DNA from: Apostichopus californicus
Lineage: Eukaryota; Echinodermata; Holothuroidea; Aspidochirotida; Stichopodidae
Assembly (NCBI GenBank): GCA_020650975.1
Contig: JAIPMN010028225.1
Location: 1,951-26,048, forward strand
DNA: 24,098 nucleotides
Direction of reading: 5' to 3'
The notes beneath the pieces were generated by a model. The model was not told where the DNA came from and searched no databases. It saw nothing but the letters and a program-made list of their open reading frames with translations. Below are positions 1 to 8,952 of this stretch, in pieces. Each line of letters opens with the position of its first letter. Positions within the stretch are counted from its first letter, which is position 1. A program made the position numbers and the translations under genes.

Positions 1-2235
1 TTTGGAAATCATAAGTGGAAAGGGTTTCTAGCCATCTAGCCAGTTGCCCCTCGGGGTTTCGAAAGTTGGTCAACCACCTCAAAGCAGCATGGTCAGTACG
101 GACAACGAATTTGGTTCCATACAGGTAGTGGTGAAAATGTTTTACGGATGAAACCACTGCCAGTAACTCTTTGCGCGTAACGCAGTATTTTCGTTCTGTC
201 TTCGATAGAGCCTTGCTAAAGTAGGCGACAACGTTTTCCTGGGTCGATTGTTGTTTTCGCTGGGAAAGCACTGCTCCTATACCAAACTCACTGGCGTCGG
301 TGTCCAAAACGAACAATCCATCAGGTTCTGGGTAGGCTAAGACCGGTGCAGTCGTCAGTATCTGCTTTAGCGTTCTAAACGCATTTTCACAATCTTCATT
401 CCAATTAAACCTATTGCCCTTTTCTGTTAGGCGAAACAGGGGAGTACAAAACTGTGAAAATCCTTTCACAAAACGGCGATAATAAGAGCATAAGCCTACA
501 AAACTTCGAACTTCGGTGACGGAGCAGGGAGTAGGCCACTCTACCACGGATTTGATTTTCTCGGGGTCTGGGGCAATACCGCGGCCGGATACAATGTGAC
601 CGAGGTAGTTAACTTCATGCTGGAACTTCTCGGGATTAAGCTTCAGTCTTGCCTCTCTCAGTCTCCCAAATACTTCGGTGAGCCTTTCCATCGCTTTGTC
701 GAAGGAATTCCCATAGACAATAACATCATCGAGATAGAGAAGACAAGTTTGCCATTGCAGACCTTTCAGGACCCTTTCCATGAGCCGTTCAAAAGTAGCA
801 GGGGCGTTACACAAGCCAAATGGCAATACTTTGAACTGAAACAGGCCACCACGAGTCACGAAAGCTGTCTTGGGGCGATCCTTATGCTCCACTTCCACCT
901 GCCAGTAGCCACTTGCCAGATCGAGGGTTGAAAACCACTGCGACCCAGCCAGTGCGTCTAGAGTGTCATCTATGCGGGGCAAAGGGTAAGAATCTGTCTC
1001 GGTTATGTCATTAAGCTTTCGGTAATCCACGCAGAACCTAGTCGATCCGTCCTTCTTTCGGACCAGTACAACTGGCGATGCCCATGGGCTTGATGAAGGT
1101 TCAATTATGTCCTGACGTAGCATTCTTTCTACCTCTTTCTCGGCTTCTTCCTTGCGGTGTATCGGGAGGCGACGCGGGGCCTGTCGAATTGGCCTAGAAG
1201 TTCCGGTGTCGATTGTATGTTGGACCAAGTCAGTGCGCCCAAGGTCCCCTTTACATCGAGCAAAGACGTCTGCATTATCAGCCAGAAGTTTCTTCACCAT
1301 AATCGCTTCCGCGTCACCAAGGTAGGCAGAGCTCTTCTCTGCTAGCTTCTGCAAATGTTCGTCGAGAGTCGCATATTTCTCTTTGCATTCTCCAACGCTT
1401 CTCTCCCTGGTCGTACGACGGGCAACTGTTGTTTCTTCAATGCCTATTTCTTCTGCAGAAAGACATTCACCCACAGTAGTGCCTTCGTAAAGTGTTAGGG
1501 GTCTGCTCGTCAGATTCATTAGTCGTAAAGGAATGGTCTCCTTATTGGGGTCCACAATGGCCTTAGCGATCATCACGGGGTGCTTCTCAAGAAACTTCTC
1601 GCTACACTCCACAACAGCAGATTCTCCTTGCATTTTCCAGTCTGGGACTCGGGCCGTCGCCATCCCTTCGCTCGAGGCAGGAACAACCACCTGCACCCAT
1701 CAAGCTTTAACACAACTCTGCACCCATCAAGCTTTTCCTCAACGGTACTCTGCTGTAGTCCACCAATGGTCATCTCCCCCTTTCCAGCGGCTATCGTGCA
1801 ATCGAATCTCTGTAACACGTCGTACCCAAGAAGTGCATCAGCGTCTATATCTGCAACCCAAATATCATGCATCGCTTCTAGTTGCCCCACTTTTACCAGG
1901 AATCTACCACGCCCTATACTGTGCAGTGGTCTACCGTCCGCTACCGCCAAATTCTCTGCAACGTCGTCAAGGACCTTGTCCCTCTTCGCGCACAGTCGCT
2001 CAAAGAACTTCGTTTGCATAACAGTGAACTCAGCCCCGGTGTCGACTAAGAAATTCACATCGACCCCTTCCAGCTGCCCCTTTACGTACAAACCACGGGT
2101 ACCAACGGACCGGACTCTGTTCCTAAAAAGTGGTATTGCGGGCTCACCTTGCGGAAAAGTCGGACTCCGCCCTACGAATCCGACTTCTGCTCGTTTCCCG
2201 TCTTCTTTACGCCTTCCGGTCGGCTCTCGTATTTC
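1..2235 (-). pseudogene. pol: Ty3/gypsy Pol: protease, reverse transcriptase, RNase H (3' end outside window, one frameshift)
   Basis: Polyprotein for cDNA synthesis of the element. The pol frame opens just below 2236 and is -1 relative to gag. The aspartic protease active site DTGA is encoded at 2043-2032, followed by the flap-proximal LLGYDVL. Reverse transcriptase motifs follow: FCVDYRKLN (~1045-1015), LPRIDDTLDAL (~985-950), LPFGLCNAPATFERLM (~830-780) and the catalytic YLDD at 736-725. RNase H has the TDASEFGIGAVLSQ start near 304-265 and the RTDHAALRWL motif near 110-80. The frame is open to base 1. One frameshift lies around 1660-1680, between protease and RT: protease runs into a stop at 1573, while the RT frame is open from about 1670 downward. 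A 27-bp in-frame direct duplication lies just before it. The gag-pol relation suggests ribosomal frameshifting rather than a separate start. Confidence 0.93.
2151..2199 (-). promoter_or_regulatory. Candidate programmed -1 ribosomal frameshift site (gag to pol)
   Basis: The minus strand carries GGGAAAC at 2199-2193, placed as G GGA AAC in the gag frame, which is the classical X XXY YYZ form. Slipping back one base gives GGG AAA and enters the pol frame, which is open from here through protease. After a 7-nt spacer (2192-2186) there is a perfect 7-bp stem, AGTCGGA (2185-2179) with TCCGACT (2164-2158), and a 14-nt loop. Five loop bases, GCGGA (2170-2166), can pair with TCCGC (2155-2151), so an H-type pseudoknot is possible, though its last connecting loop is only 2-3 nt. 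The gag-frame stop TAG lies at 2174-2172, inside the stem-loop. The slip site, spacing, stem and frame are seen; function is inferred. Confidence 0.75.
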
Positions 2236-3512
2236 TTAGGCATAGGGCAATTCCTTCTGAAGTGGCCTATTTATCCACAGTTCCAACACTTGATCGATTT
2301 TAACCTATCCCATCATTCGTCATTTCTGCTCTTTGTCTGGTCCTTCTGTAAGAGGGCGGACAAATGTGCAGTCAAATCAGAGAATCCCTTCGACAGCGCA
2401 GCTGCTAGGATAGTACTCGGTTCGTCTGTCCCGGTTCGCAATGGCTCCTTCTGCTCTACCACCGTTCTCAACGCAAGTTTCCACTGAGTCCTCTTCTTTT
2501 GTTCGGCGAGGGCGAATGCCTCAAGTTCGACGGCGATGCTAACAGCTTCTTCTAGATTTCTGGGTCGAGCTTGATAGATTCTCCATCTACTGTCGCTGTC
2601 CCCAATTGCGTCAAGGAAAAATTCCTTCGCCAGGGTGTTTTTCATATCAGTCGAAGCGTTCGGGTAGGCTCTTGCAAGAAGGCGCTGGATATCATGAGCC
2701 AATTCCGGGATGCTTTCGCCTGGCTTCCTCGCCCTGTTTCTCAGTAGTGTTCTGAACAGTTCAGTCTGATTAGCTCTACCGAAACGCTGTTCAAGGGAGT
2801 TCACCACTGCCTGGTAATCGTGCCGCTTTTCCTCTTCCAAGTCAGCTAGAATGGATTGAGCTGGCCCCCTCAGACTTGCGGCAAGCTGTAGCGCTTTCAT
2901 TCTTTTGTTCCAACCATTCAGCTCGGCAATTAGCTCGAACTGAACGATGTAGTCTTCCCAAGGGGTGGAACCATCAAACGGTGGTGCCTTTACCCTTTCT
3001 CCTCTACTGTGACCTGAAAATGCATCATTCTTCGGGAATTCGTCTCTCTGAACACTCTCTCTCGTGAAACCGTCATATGTTAGCCGTCGATCTGTCAGTG
3101 AAGTTTCCCAATTCGGTCGATGGATGGGAGCTCCCCTCGGCCTATCATCATCCCTCCACATGGTCCGGGGGCTTCTCCACGCTCGCCCTTGGGCAGTAAA
3201 GTCAGCTGGAGCTTGGATACTGGACCTATCTGGTTGACGAGTGGAGGGTTGTCCGACGGATTGCTGTATCGTGTCTTGCGCCTCTCTCCTCACTTGTGAG
3301 GTGGTGGGCTCTTCAGTCAGTAAATTTCGACTCGTCATCTCGTCGTACCGTCCATATCTATTTCGGTCACGGCTTCCCTCTTCTGCATGAGTCACTGGTC
3401 TCTCTTCCAGTAACGGGTCGAACTCAGCCACCTCAGATCGTTCAATATCGGGGAGCGACCATGCACGCTGTTCATTCGTCATATCCTCTGCAAACGGGTT
3501 GGTGTCCGACAT
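2172..3512 (-). pseudogene. gag: Ty3/gypsy Gag (capsid and CCHC nucleocapsid), two internal stops
   Basis: Structural protein that would form the virus-like particle. Translation most likely starts at the ATG at 3512 (MSDTNPF), 36 bp past the primer site; an in-frame GTG further upstream is less likely. The open stretch to the TGA at 2313 encodes 399 residues. The N-terminal ~140 residues are polar and Arg-rich. A retrotransposon capsid domain follows (APPFDGSTPWEDYIVQFE, then LRGPAQSILADL, then an FGRANQTELF helix region). The frame continues past the TGA to a CCHC knuckle, CWNCG-stop-IGHFRRNC, where a TAA replaces one residue but all four zinc ligands remain. It ends at TAG 2174-2172 after the frameshift site. 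The knuckle is in the same frame as the capsid, so the two stops look like point mutations in a once continuous gag. Confidence 0.88.
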
Positions 3513-3547
3513 CTTCCTTCGCTCTAACCAAAACGAACGCACTGGAA

Positions 3548-3564
3548 TCCCACCGCTGCCACCA
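3548..3564 (-). other. Primer binding site complementary to tRNA-Leu 3' end
   Basis: The plus strand here reads TCCCACCGCTGCCACCA, i.e. a tRNA 3' end including the added CCA. With the three bases before it (3545-3547), 20 bases agree with the 3' end of metazoan tRNA-Leu(AAG) as I know it. On the element's own strand it begins TGGTGGCAGCGG, one base (3565) after the LTR. This position and tRNA identity are usual for Ty3/gypsy elements. Confidence 0.9.
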
Positions 3565-3661
3565 ATGTAACGCGCCCGTCCTCGGTGGTATGCGCAAGGA
3601 AGAGTGGAAATGAGGGAACACAGGAATGAGGCTGTCGACAGGAGATATTAAAGTTTAAATG

Positions 3662-3667
3662 TTTATT
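3662..3667 (-). promoter_or_regulatory. Possible polyadenylation signal AATAAA in the LTR
   Basis: The minus strand reads GTAAATAAAC, about 100 bp before the inner end of the LTR, where the R region and poly(A) signal of an LTR element are expected. A second TATA-like stretch (TGTATATAG) lies a few bases upstream. Position is the only support beyond the hexamer. Confidence 0.35.
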
Positions 3668-3697
3668 TACGATCTATATACATGACAAGATGGTGCA

Positions 3698-3953
3698 CAG
3701 TGGTCGTGCATTACAGAGGCAATCATTAAATACGATACCAGGTCTTAACACATGCTTAGAAGTCGATGAGGTTCAATACATCAGTGGTCGTGCATTACAG
3801 AGGCAATCATTAAATACGATACCAGGTCTTAACACATGCTTAGAAGTCGATGAGGTTCAATACATCAGTGGTCGTGCATTACAGAGGCAATCATTAAATA
3901 CGATACCAGGTCTTAACACATGCTTAGAAGTCGATGAGGTTCAGTACATCAGT
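3698..3953. repeat. 84-bp tandem repeat, three copies, within the LTR
   Basis: Copies begin with CAGTGGTCGTGCATTACAG at 3698, 3782 and 3866 and are almost identical (the third has CAGTACATC for CAATACATC), followed by a 4-bp stub at 3950. The period is a multiple of three, so the plus strand can be read as three 28-residue repeats, but this lies inside an LTR and is unlikely to be protein-coding. Near identity suggests recent expansion, or copying between LTR copies by recombination. Confidence 0.97.
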
Positions 3954-4037
3954 ATATTAATAATGGCGGGTCTCGGCACGGAGGGCAGAACGGTAGACTT
4001 CGGCGCTGAAGATTGGGCTATGGGAATGTTGGCCCTC

Positions 4038-4226
4038 GGCGCAGTTGGCGGAATGGTGAACGGCGGCGCAGTTGGCGGAATGGTGAACGGCGGCGCAGTT
4101 GACGGGCATGGTGCTCGGCGGCGCAGTTGACGGGAATGGTGAACGGCGGCGCAGTCGGCGGAATGGTGAACGGCGGCGCAGTTGACGGGAATGGTGAACG
4201 GCGGCGCAGTTGACGGGATGATGAAC
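4038..4226. repeat. 27-bp GC-rich minisatellite, about seven copies, within the LTR
   Basis: Units begin GGCGCAGTTGGCGGAATGG at 4038 and recur at 4065, 4092, 4119, 4146, 4173 and 4200, with GGCGG/GACGGG variants. The array is much richer in G and C than the flanking DNA. It lies in the part of the LTR upstream of the 84-bp repeats in the element's direction, i.e. probably in U3. U3 tandem repeats act as enhancers in some retroelements; whether that applies here is unknown. Confidence 0.95.
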
Positions 4227-4631
4227 CTGGTCTGCTAGGTTGTTTTAGTACTCGGCGTCCGATCCGACTTCCTGGGCTTGTCCACCGCTGTTTGCGCCAA
4301 TAGATGACCCGTTCGTCTCCTAACTCATGGTCAGAATCGTTCTTCCTCGTTCTCCTCTCGTTCTCCGCCGTTCCCTTAGGTCCGAGCCCGCAGTTGCTTT
4401 TAAACAGAAACTACTTCCTATACATATAACGTGTGAACCTACACTTAACCCTATTACAAACATTGGCCACGCCCAGTCTACAACCACCAACCAATAAAAC
4501 ACGATAATACACGACATGCGTGCTGGTTAAGATTTGCCCAGACCTAACATTTTTGGCCCCTGGAACGTGACCTAGACGTCCTACTCAGTGACCTCCAAAA
4601 TCGGGCAACATGAGAGAGTTCCCCCTTAACA

Positions 4632-5474
4632 GTCGTTCATAAATCAAGCAAGTGACACCCCTTATACGGTTTTATATGGAGAATATACATGCTAACGCTA
4701 ACGACAAACAAGGAGCTTTGACGTGCCGTTACAATATTATGAATTTAATGAGAAAATGTAGGACTAACAAGGGCTTCCTTTTCTTGTATCTCATGGTAAT
4801 CTTTAATAAATTTCATTTACTTCTGCTGCTCATTTCATGAACCTCTGAAAGTTATCTTCAAGGTTACCTTGAGTTCTGTGTCATAGTTTACTACTATGTT
4901 ATTTTTATTTTTGTCAGCTGTGACACTTAGCATATACTTAGCCTTAGACACAGTTCAACACAAACTCTCTTCAACTCAAGTACTTTAAATATCATGCACA
5001 AAGGACAAATGCACTAAGACTATGATTTCATGTAAATAGTTTTCAATATAATGGCTTGTCTGTGATGGAGGCTATTGATGGCATTAATAGTAAAACCGAT
5101 ATACATGCTCAGGATGTTGTTATGTAGAGCCTCATATGTTTACAAGCGGGCTGATGTTGTTATTTGCAGGGTGTTCAATATTTCTTTGCGATCAGTCTGC
5201 CATTGTTTAGACCTATGTCTATAATCATTTAGGCTTGGTGCAATTTGAAAGTAAATGGTTGATAAATGATAGGCATATGGCTATGTAAGATATGGACTAC
5301 TGCATGCCAATTCACGGTGATCACTACTTTGATGATTGCTGGGCCCGCAGGTGCTTTGCACATTATGATTATTATACTACTAGTACTATTCATTAACATA
5401 TTAAAATGGATAATACTGTAGTGTCGGATATACAGGCCTGGGTTATGTTATTCTTTAACGTAAGTTAGACCTAC
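4632..5474. other. AT-rich flank, no gene seen
   Basis: Host DNA beyond the LTR. Short open frames on either strand show no family resemblance, and no further exon of the SWIM/YqaJ-like fragment at 5475-5699 could be found although its splice donor points this way. Confidence 0.6.
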
Positions 5475-5699
5475 CTTGGCCATCACTAAGTACAAAGACA
5501 TATTTTGTAGTTTCCAAAGTTGCACCCCTGTCACCCATCCTGCTGTGAAATACTTATAAGCTTCTAAGCTTTTGTAAGCTTTCAAAGATTGTCCAGTGTA
5601 ACACGACTGAGTATTCACAAGGTGGTTGTACACGTCGTGATATGCAATGTCTGGGACTTCCAACAACAAAAAGGAGTTTACCCCTGTTCGACCTCGCAA
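5475..5699 (-). CDS. Exon fragment of a SWIM zinc-finger/YqaJ-like protein
   Basis: The minus-strand frame contains IAYHDVYNHLVNTQSCYTGQ, then LKAYKSLEAYKYFTAGWV, then YLVMAK. As I recall the family, this matches the region just before the SWIM finger in invertebrate uncharacterised proteins with a YqaJ-type (lambda exonuclease-like) nuclease domain, where a DVYNYL segment precedes LKAYKSLEAY and a WV...AKV segment. The frame ends at AAG|GTAGGT (donor GT at 5474-5473), a strong splice donor exactly where the similarity stops. An acceptor could be GAACAG near 5682. Neither the SWIM finger nor the nuclease is present in the window, so this is one exon of a larger gene whose rest was not found, or a pseudogene fragment. 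The family call is from memory of sequence patterns. Confidence 0.5.
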
Positions 5700-5746
5700 G
5701 AGGTCCTACGGGGGATAATATTATAGTTTTATAGAATAGACCCTTT

Positions 5747-5760
5747 GGGGGGGGGGGGGG
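5747..5760 (+). repeat. Homopolymer of 14 G
   Basis: An uninterrupted run of 14 G in AT-rich DNA. It is the longest of eight G or C runs of ten or more bases in the window. Length is often unreliable in such runs. Confidence 0.95.
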
Positions 5761-6001
5761 TTTGTAGGGAAAGTTGTCTATTATTCAGTCAGGTCTGGGA
5801 CATCCGCAGGATTCTTGACAACATTTATAGGCTTAAACAATGCCCGGGTAAAGTATAAGGATCCTGCACTCAAATGATTGAACACTTGCTGATGTAACGC
5901 TTTCGTTGGTGATCATCTAAGTGTTCCAAGTGTCGTGGCGAAAAACAGAACTTGAATTTGAGGAAAATGCCTGTAGGGCCTCCAGTGAGTAGTTTGCCGT
6001 C
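5761..6001. other. Unrecognised intergenic DNA
   Basis: No coding frame, repeat or RNA signature was found between the G run and the promoter-like stretch. Confidence 0.5.
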
Positions 6002-6095
6002 CAAAATGGCGACGTAAACATATATCACGTGACAACTACGTCAGTGAACGACCTCTATATAAGAAGGTTGAATTTGAAACCAAGTATCATTTCTT
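6002..6095 (+). promoter_or_regulatory. Candidate TATA-type core promoter with E-box and CRE-like site
   Basis: In order: CAAAATGGCGAC (6002-6013, YY1-like), CACGTG E-box (6026-6031), TACGTCA (6037-6043, CRE-like), TATATAA (6056-6062) and TCATTTC (~6087-6093), which fits the initiator consensus with its A 33 bp after the first T of the TATA box. Element order and spacing match animal core promoters. Downstream there is only a 20-codon frame starting at the ATG in CTCCATGGAAAAC (~6153), so a first exon or a non-coding transcript is possible. Chance assembly of short motifs remains plausible. Confidence 0.4.
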
Positions 6096-7108
6096 CGGCC
6101 ATCAACTTTATTAAGACTTCGCTGTAATTGAAGACAAGTGTACCGTGACCTCCATGGAAAACAATCGGGATTTGCTACTTTCCAAATGCTACCTAAATAC
6201 TAAGTTCAAGTTTTAAAAACTTCAATTCATGAGATGTGGTGGTAATAACAAGGTTTCAGGCCTTCATGTCTGTTGATCTGAAATTACCTCTGACCACAAT
6301 GAAAAACAGGAGGAACCACCTACTCAGCAAGGGTAACCTTGAGTGATCTTTGAATTGAAAGAAAAAATAGGGATCATCTGCTCACCAGGGCTATCGTGTT
6401 TACAAACCGAGGCCTCACACACACCACGGATCAGCATTGCATATATTCCTTTGGCCTTAGAAGGGTCATCGACATATTACTCTTAACATCTTTTGCAAGT
6501 TAACAAATAATAAACCAACTAATAAAAGGGTTATTAAAATGGTAAGCTTACATCATCATCACTGTTTATAATCACAAGTTGCGATCTTCTTTCAGGAAGC
6601 CAGGTAGTAGAGAGCTGCGGTCCATGTAGCATCTGTAGCAGAAATAAACAGTAAGTTATTGTCTTCATTCAGTGTAAATAAATGTACAATGTAACACCAC
6701 AGTTAACTTTTTCATGCTGATTTCCTGAAAATAACAAAATGATTTAGTAAGTTGATGTAGTGTATCAATGCAGTTTTATCTATGCACTGTTCAAAATTAC
6801 TACATTGAAGAATTCGTGAATGTTTTATTGCAGGATTCAGTAAACCATCCAATTCATCGACGCTGTTGCTATTTTGTCTCATATGGTCACAACTTGTCTC
6901 CTTGCTCAGATTATCCAGTATATAACAAACTTTTGAAAGTAAAAATACAAAAAGAAATTGCAGGATTGGCCACATTTTTCTTCATTATCTTGAAAGACCT
7001 TGGATATGTTTTAAAAGTTTTCAAAACATCTGCCATCAGTTTAAGTAGTTTATATTATAAGAAGCTGACAAAATGCTTGTCTCAACTGAAACTGTTAAGA
7101 CATTTCTC
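6096..7108. other. AT-rich DNA without a supported gene
   Basis: A minus-strand frame at 6712-6975 is open for 87 codons and could include part of an exon (an acceptor-like TTTCAAAAG lies near 6935), but the translation resembles no family I know. The sequence is AT-rich enough for such frames to occur by chance. Confidence 0.5.
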
Positions 7109-7341
7109 CTAGTCTATATAATAGTAAACTTTTTGATTAATTTTGGTAATTAGCTCAGCACTTTGAGATGTAAACTGACCCCTTTTGTCGTTTGCTGTGA
7201 ATTGCTGAATAAAGTTGTTGTATTCAACAAGGAATTGAAGAGTGCCCTTGCAATGATTTGTTTTGTAGTTCATGATCTGTGCTGCAATGTCATCAAGGTT
7301 TTTGTAGAACATCTCGAACACTGCATCCCAACTGATGATGG
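7109..7341 (-). CDS. Candidate exon, possibly of the same SAMD3-like gene as 7925-8241
   Basis: The frame follows a good acceptor, TTTTTCAG (AG at 7343-7342), and reads IISWDAVFEMFYKNLDDIAA, later QFLVEYNNFIQQF and QSAELITKINQK, then stops at 7109. Composition is protein-like (amphipathic helices, few low-complexity runs). It lies downstream of 7925-8241 on the same strand, where SAMD3-like proteins have an F..f...l...a..I..Y helical region before the conserved C-terminal half. That positional match is the main reason for linking them. No convincing donor is visible at the 3' end, so it could be a terminal exon, a truncated gene or a pseudogene. Confidence 0.35.
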
Positions 7342-7344
7342 CTG

Positions 7345-7924
7345 AAAAATCTTCTATAATCTACCAATTAGGGTAATAAAAAGGATGAAAATGACGTATT
7401 AATAAACAACTTTCAAACAGGAACTTTCAGCCAAGAATTCGTGTTAGATCATTAAGTCAGTAAAGGAATGTTGTTTTGACAGATATTCATGATTTTTTCC
7501 AGTCAAACCTCTATTTGAGGTGAAATTCTAAACATTCAAATACTGTTACATATCGTCCATGGTATGTAGATTCGCCTACTTTTTGAAAATCCCTGTCCAA
7601 GCTAACAATGTTTCTTCCATGGTAAATAAAACAGCCATGATTAGCTCACTTTGCAGGTTAATTTGAGGCAAAAATACACTCATGACCCTTTTCCTTGAAC
7701 TTTGTTAACCTGAATTGATTCTTTAACTAAAAAAGGTAGGAATCATCTACTCACCAAATGCAATCTACATTCTAAGGGATTTTTAAGAAGCCAGTATCTG
7801 CCATTTTTTCACAGCATGAACACATGTTCATTCACCCATACATACACAAGCCTTAACATTAGCTTATGATTTCATCAAACCAACAATTTCCGGTGTAGCA
7901 ATTTATAATCATAAGTCTTAATAA
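7345..7924. other. Probable intron between two candidate exons
   Basis: About 580 bp of AT-rich sequence without a coding frame. It contains ATCTACTCACC near 7747-7757, whose reverse complement looks like a splice donor (GGTGAGTAG), but no exon in front of it could be recognised. Confidence 0.4.
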
Positions 7925-8241
7925 TTAGGAATGATTTGTTTGAGTAGGAAATTTGCCTTTGATTTCTGCTATTGGTGATTTCTCCTCAAGAACAAGTCTC
8001 CTTCTCTCTCCAAATGTCAGTGTCATTAATGACTTCATTTTTTTCTTGTCTCGTTTTTTCTTTGTTGATTCCCTTTGTAGTTCCTTAATGTGCAGTTTGA
8101 TAGTCTCCTCTGTTTTACCCTGAGGTAGAGTCCAAGGAGCTCCCTCTTTTCGTTCTTTCTCATCAGTTGTTGCATGTGTAGATGTCTTCCTCTTCTTCAC
8201 AACTACATCCCTTGCCATGTGTCTCCTCGCATCCTTGCATC
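7925..8241 (-). CDS. Candidate exon of a SAMD3-like (sterile alpha motif domain-containing protein 3-like) protein
   Basis: The frame begins after acceptor TTGGTTTTGTAG (AG at 8243-8242). It is strongly basic at first (VVKKRKTSTHATTDEKERK), then has QGKTEETIKLHIKELQRE, KKKMKSLMTLTFGERRRLVL and EIKGKFP. As I know the family, uncharacterised SAMD3-like proteins carry a segment of the form GEDDxSxxxHxKxLxxE, then xLMxxTFxxRRxxI, then a KFP/KWP; the match in order and spacing is good. The reading frame runs on to TAA at 7925 without a visible donor, so the 3' boundary is uncertain. The SAM domain itself is not in the window. Function of the family is poorly known; none is proposed. Confidence 0.5.
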
Positions 8242-8952
8242 CTACAAAACCAAGATGCAAAAATTAATGGAAGCTGCAGTATGATGTGATAATCTGATAT
8301 CAAAGTTACATATTCTGTTAAAATACCCTTCTTCAATCTGGACTTGTAATTTAAAGACCTATGAAACTGTCATGAACACTAGAACACAAAATATATTGTA
8401 ATTTTGTTACAAAGGTCTTACAACAGCTGAAAAATTCAAATTAAACTTCAACAGTATTGTTAGGTATACAACTCTGCAACCTCACAATGTAATTTATGCA
8501 CATGTTTCATCATGTCACCTCACCCATCTAAAACAGTAGACGCCTTGATCTTACAAGCATCCACATCTGGACATTCATGCCAGATGCATGCATGCACAAT
8601 GTGTACTGGCTCATGCATCTTCTCGGGCAGGCCGATAAATTATATGCATGTATGTATACATATATGTCACAGGAGGGGGTTAATGTGCAAACATCTGCAT
8701 GTATACAAGGCCCCAAACAAGCCCCCTCCCCCACCCACCCTGTGTTGCAGCAGTCCAACCCTTGCCTCCGCCCAGTTAAGTTCCCTCAAACTGAAAAGTC
8801 ATATTTCAAACCAACAGCAAAATTAACAGAGTGGATGTACTTTGTCCTTGAAATAGCAGGAGAAACATTCTAGTTTTGAATGTCCCATGATTTGATGTCT
8901 TTATTGAAAAGATCCAGCTGTACATAGTTCTTCACCAACACCAGCTACTAGT
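8242..8952. other. Intergenic or intronic DNA with ATGCATG-rich stretch
   Basis: Contains a run of CATGCATG/TATGCATG-type palindromes (about 8576-8652) and a C-rich stretch (8718-8740). Open frames across it overlap on both strands and have compositions expected from simple sequence, so none is called as a gene. Confidence 0.5.

Larger units (their letters stand above)
1..4631 (-). mobile_element. Ty3/gypsy LTR retrotransposon, 5' part (LTR, PBS, gag, pol)
   Basis: The order on the minus strand is LTR, tRNA-Leu primer site, gag, protease, reverse transcriptase, RNase H, which is the Ty3/gypsy order as far as it is visible. Integrase and the 3' LTR would lie left of base 1 and are not in the window. 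The outer end is placed at 4631 because the minus strand there begins TGTTAAGGGG, a TG start matched by the TTACA at the inner LTR end (3566). The adjacent 5 bp GTCGT (4632-4636) would be the target duplication, which cannot be checked here. Two stops in gag and a frameshift after protease show that this copy is inactive unless they are sequencing errors. Its LTR is much longer than its coding decay would lead one to expect because it contains minisatellites. Confidence 0.93.
3566..4631 (-). repeat. 5' LTR of the Ty3/gypsy element (1066 bp)
   Basis: On the minus strand it starts TGTTAAGGGGGAAC at 4631 and ends GCGCGTTACA at 3566, giving the usual TG...CA ends, and it abuts the primer site. 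About 450 bp of it are tandem repeats: three 84-bp units at 3698-3949 and seven 27-bp units at 4038-4226. A TATA-like stretch (TTATATGTATA, minus strand, around 4418-4428) and an AATAAA (3667-3662) are possible transcription signals. The length is at the high end for Ty3/gypsy LTRs and is largely explained by the internal repeats. The partner LTR is outside the window, so divergence and insertion age cannot be estimated. Confidence 0.85.

Noticed and set aside
1533-2239. Long plus-strand frames opposite protease
   Set aside because: Antisense of a well-supported Pol reading frame; no independent protein features.
3690-4130. 146-residue plus-strand frame over the tandem repeats
   Set aside because: It is an effect of repeat periods divisible by three (84 and 27) inside an LTR; the transcribed strand of the element is the other one.
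8512-8873. Overlapping frames on both strands rich in Cys, His and Met
   Set aside because: Produced by ATGCATG-type simple sequence; no splice signals or family resemblance.
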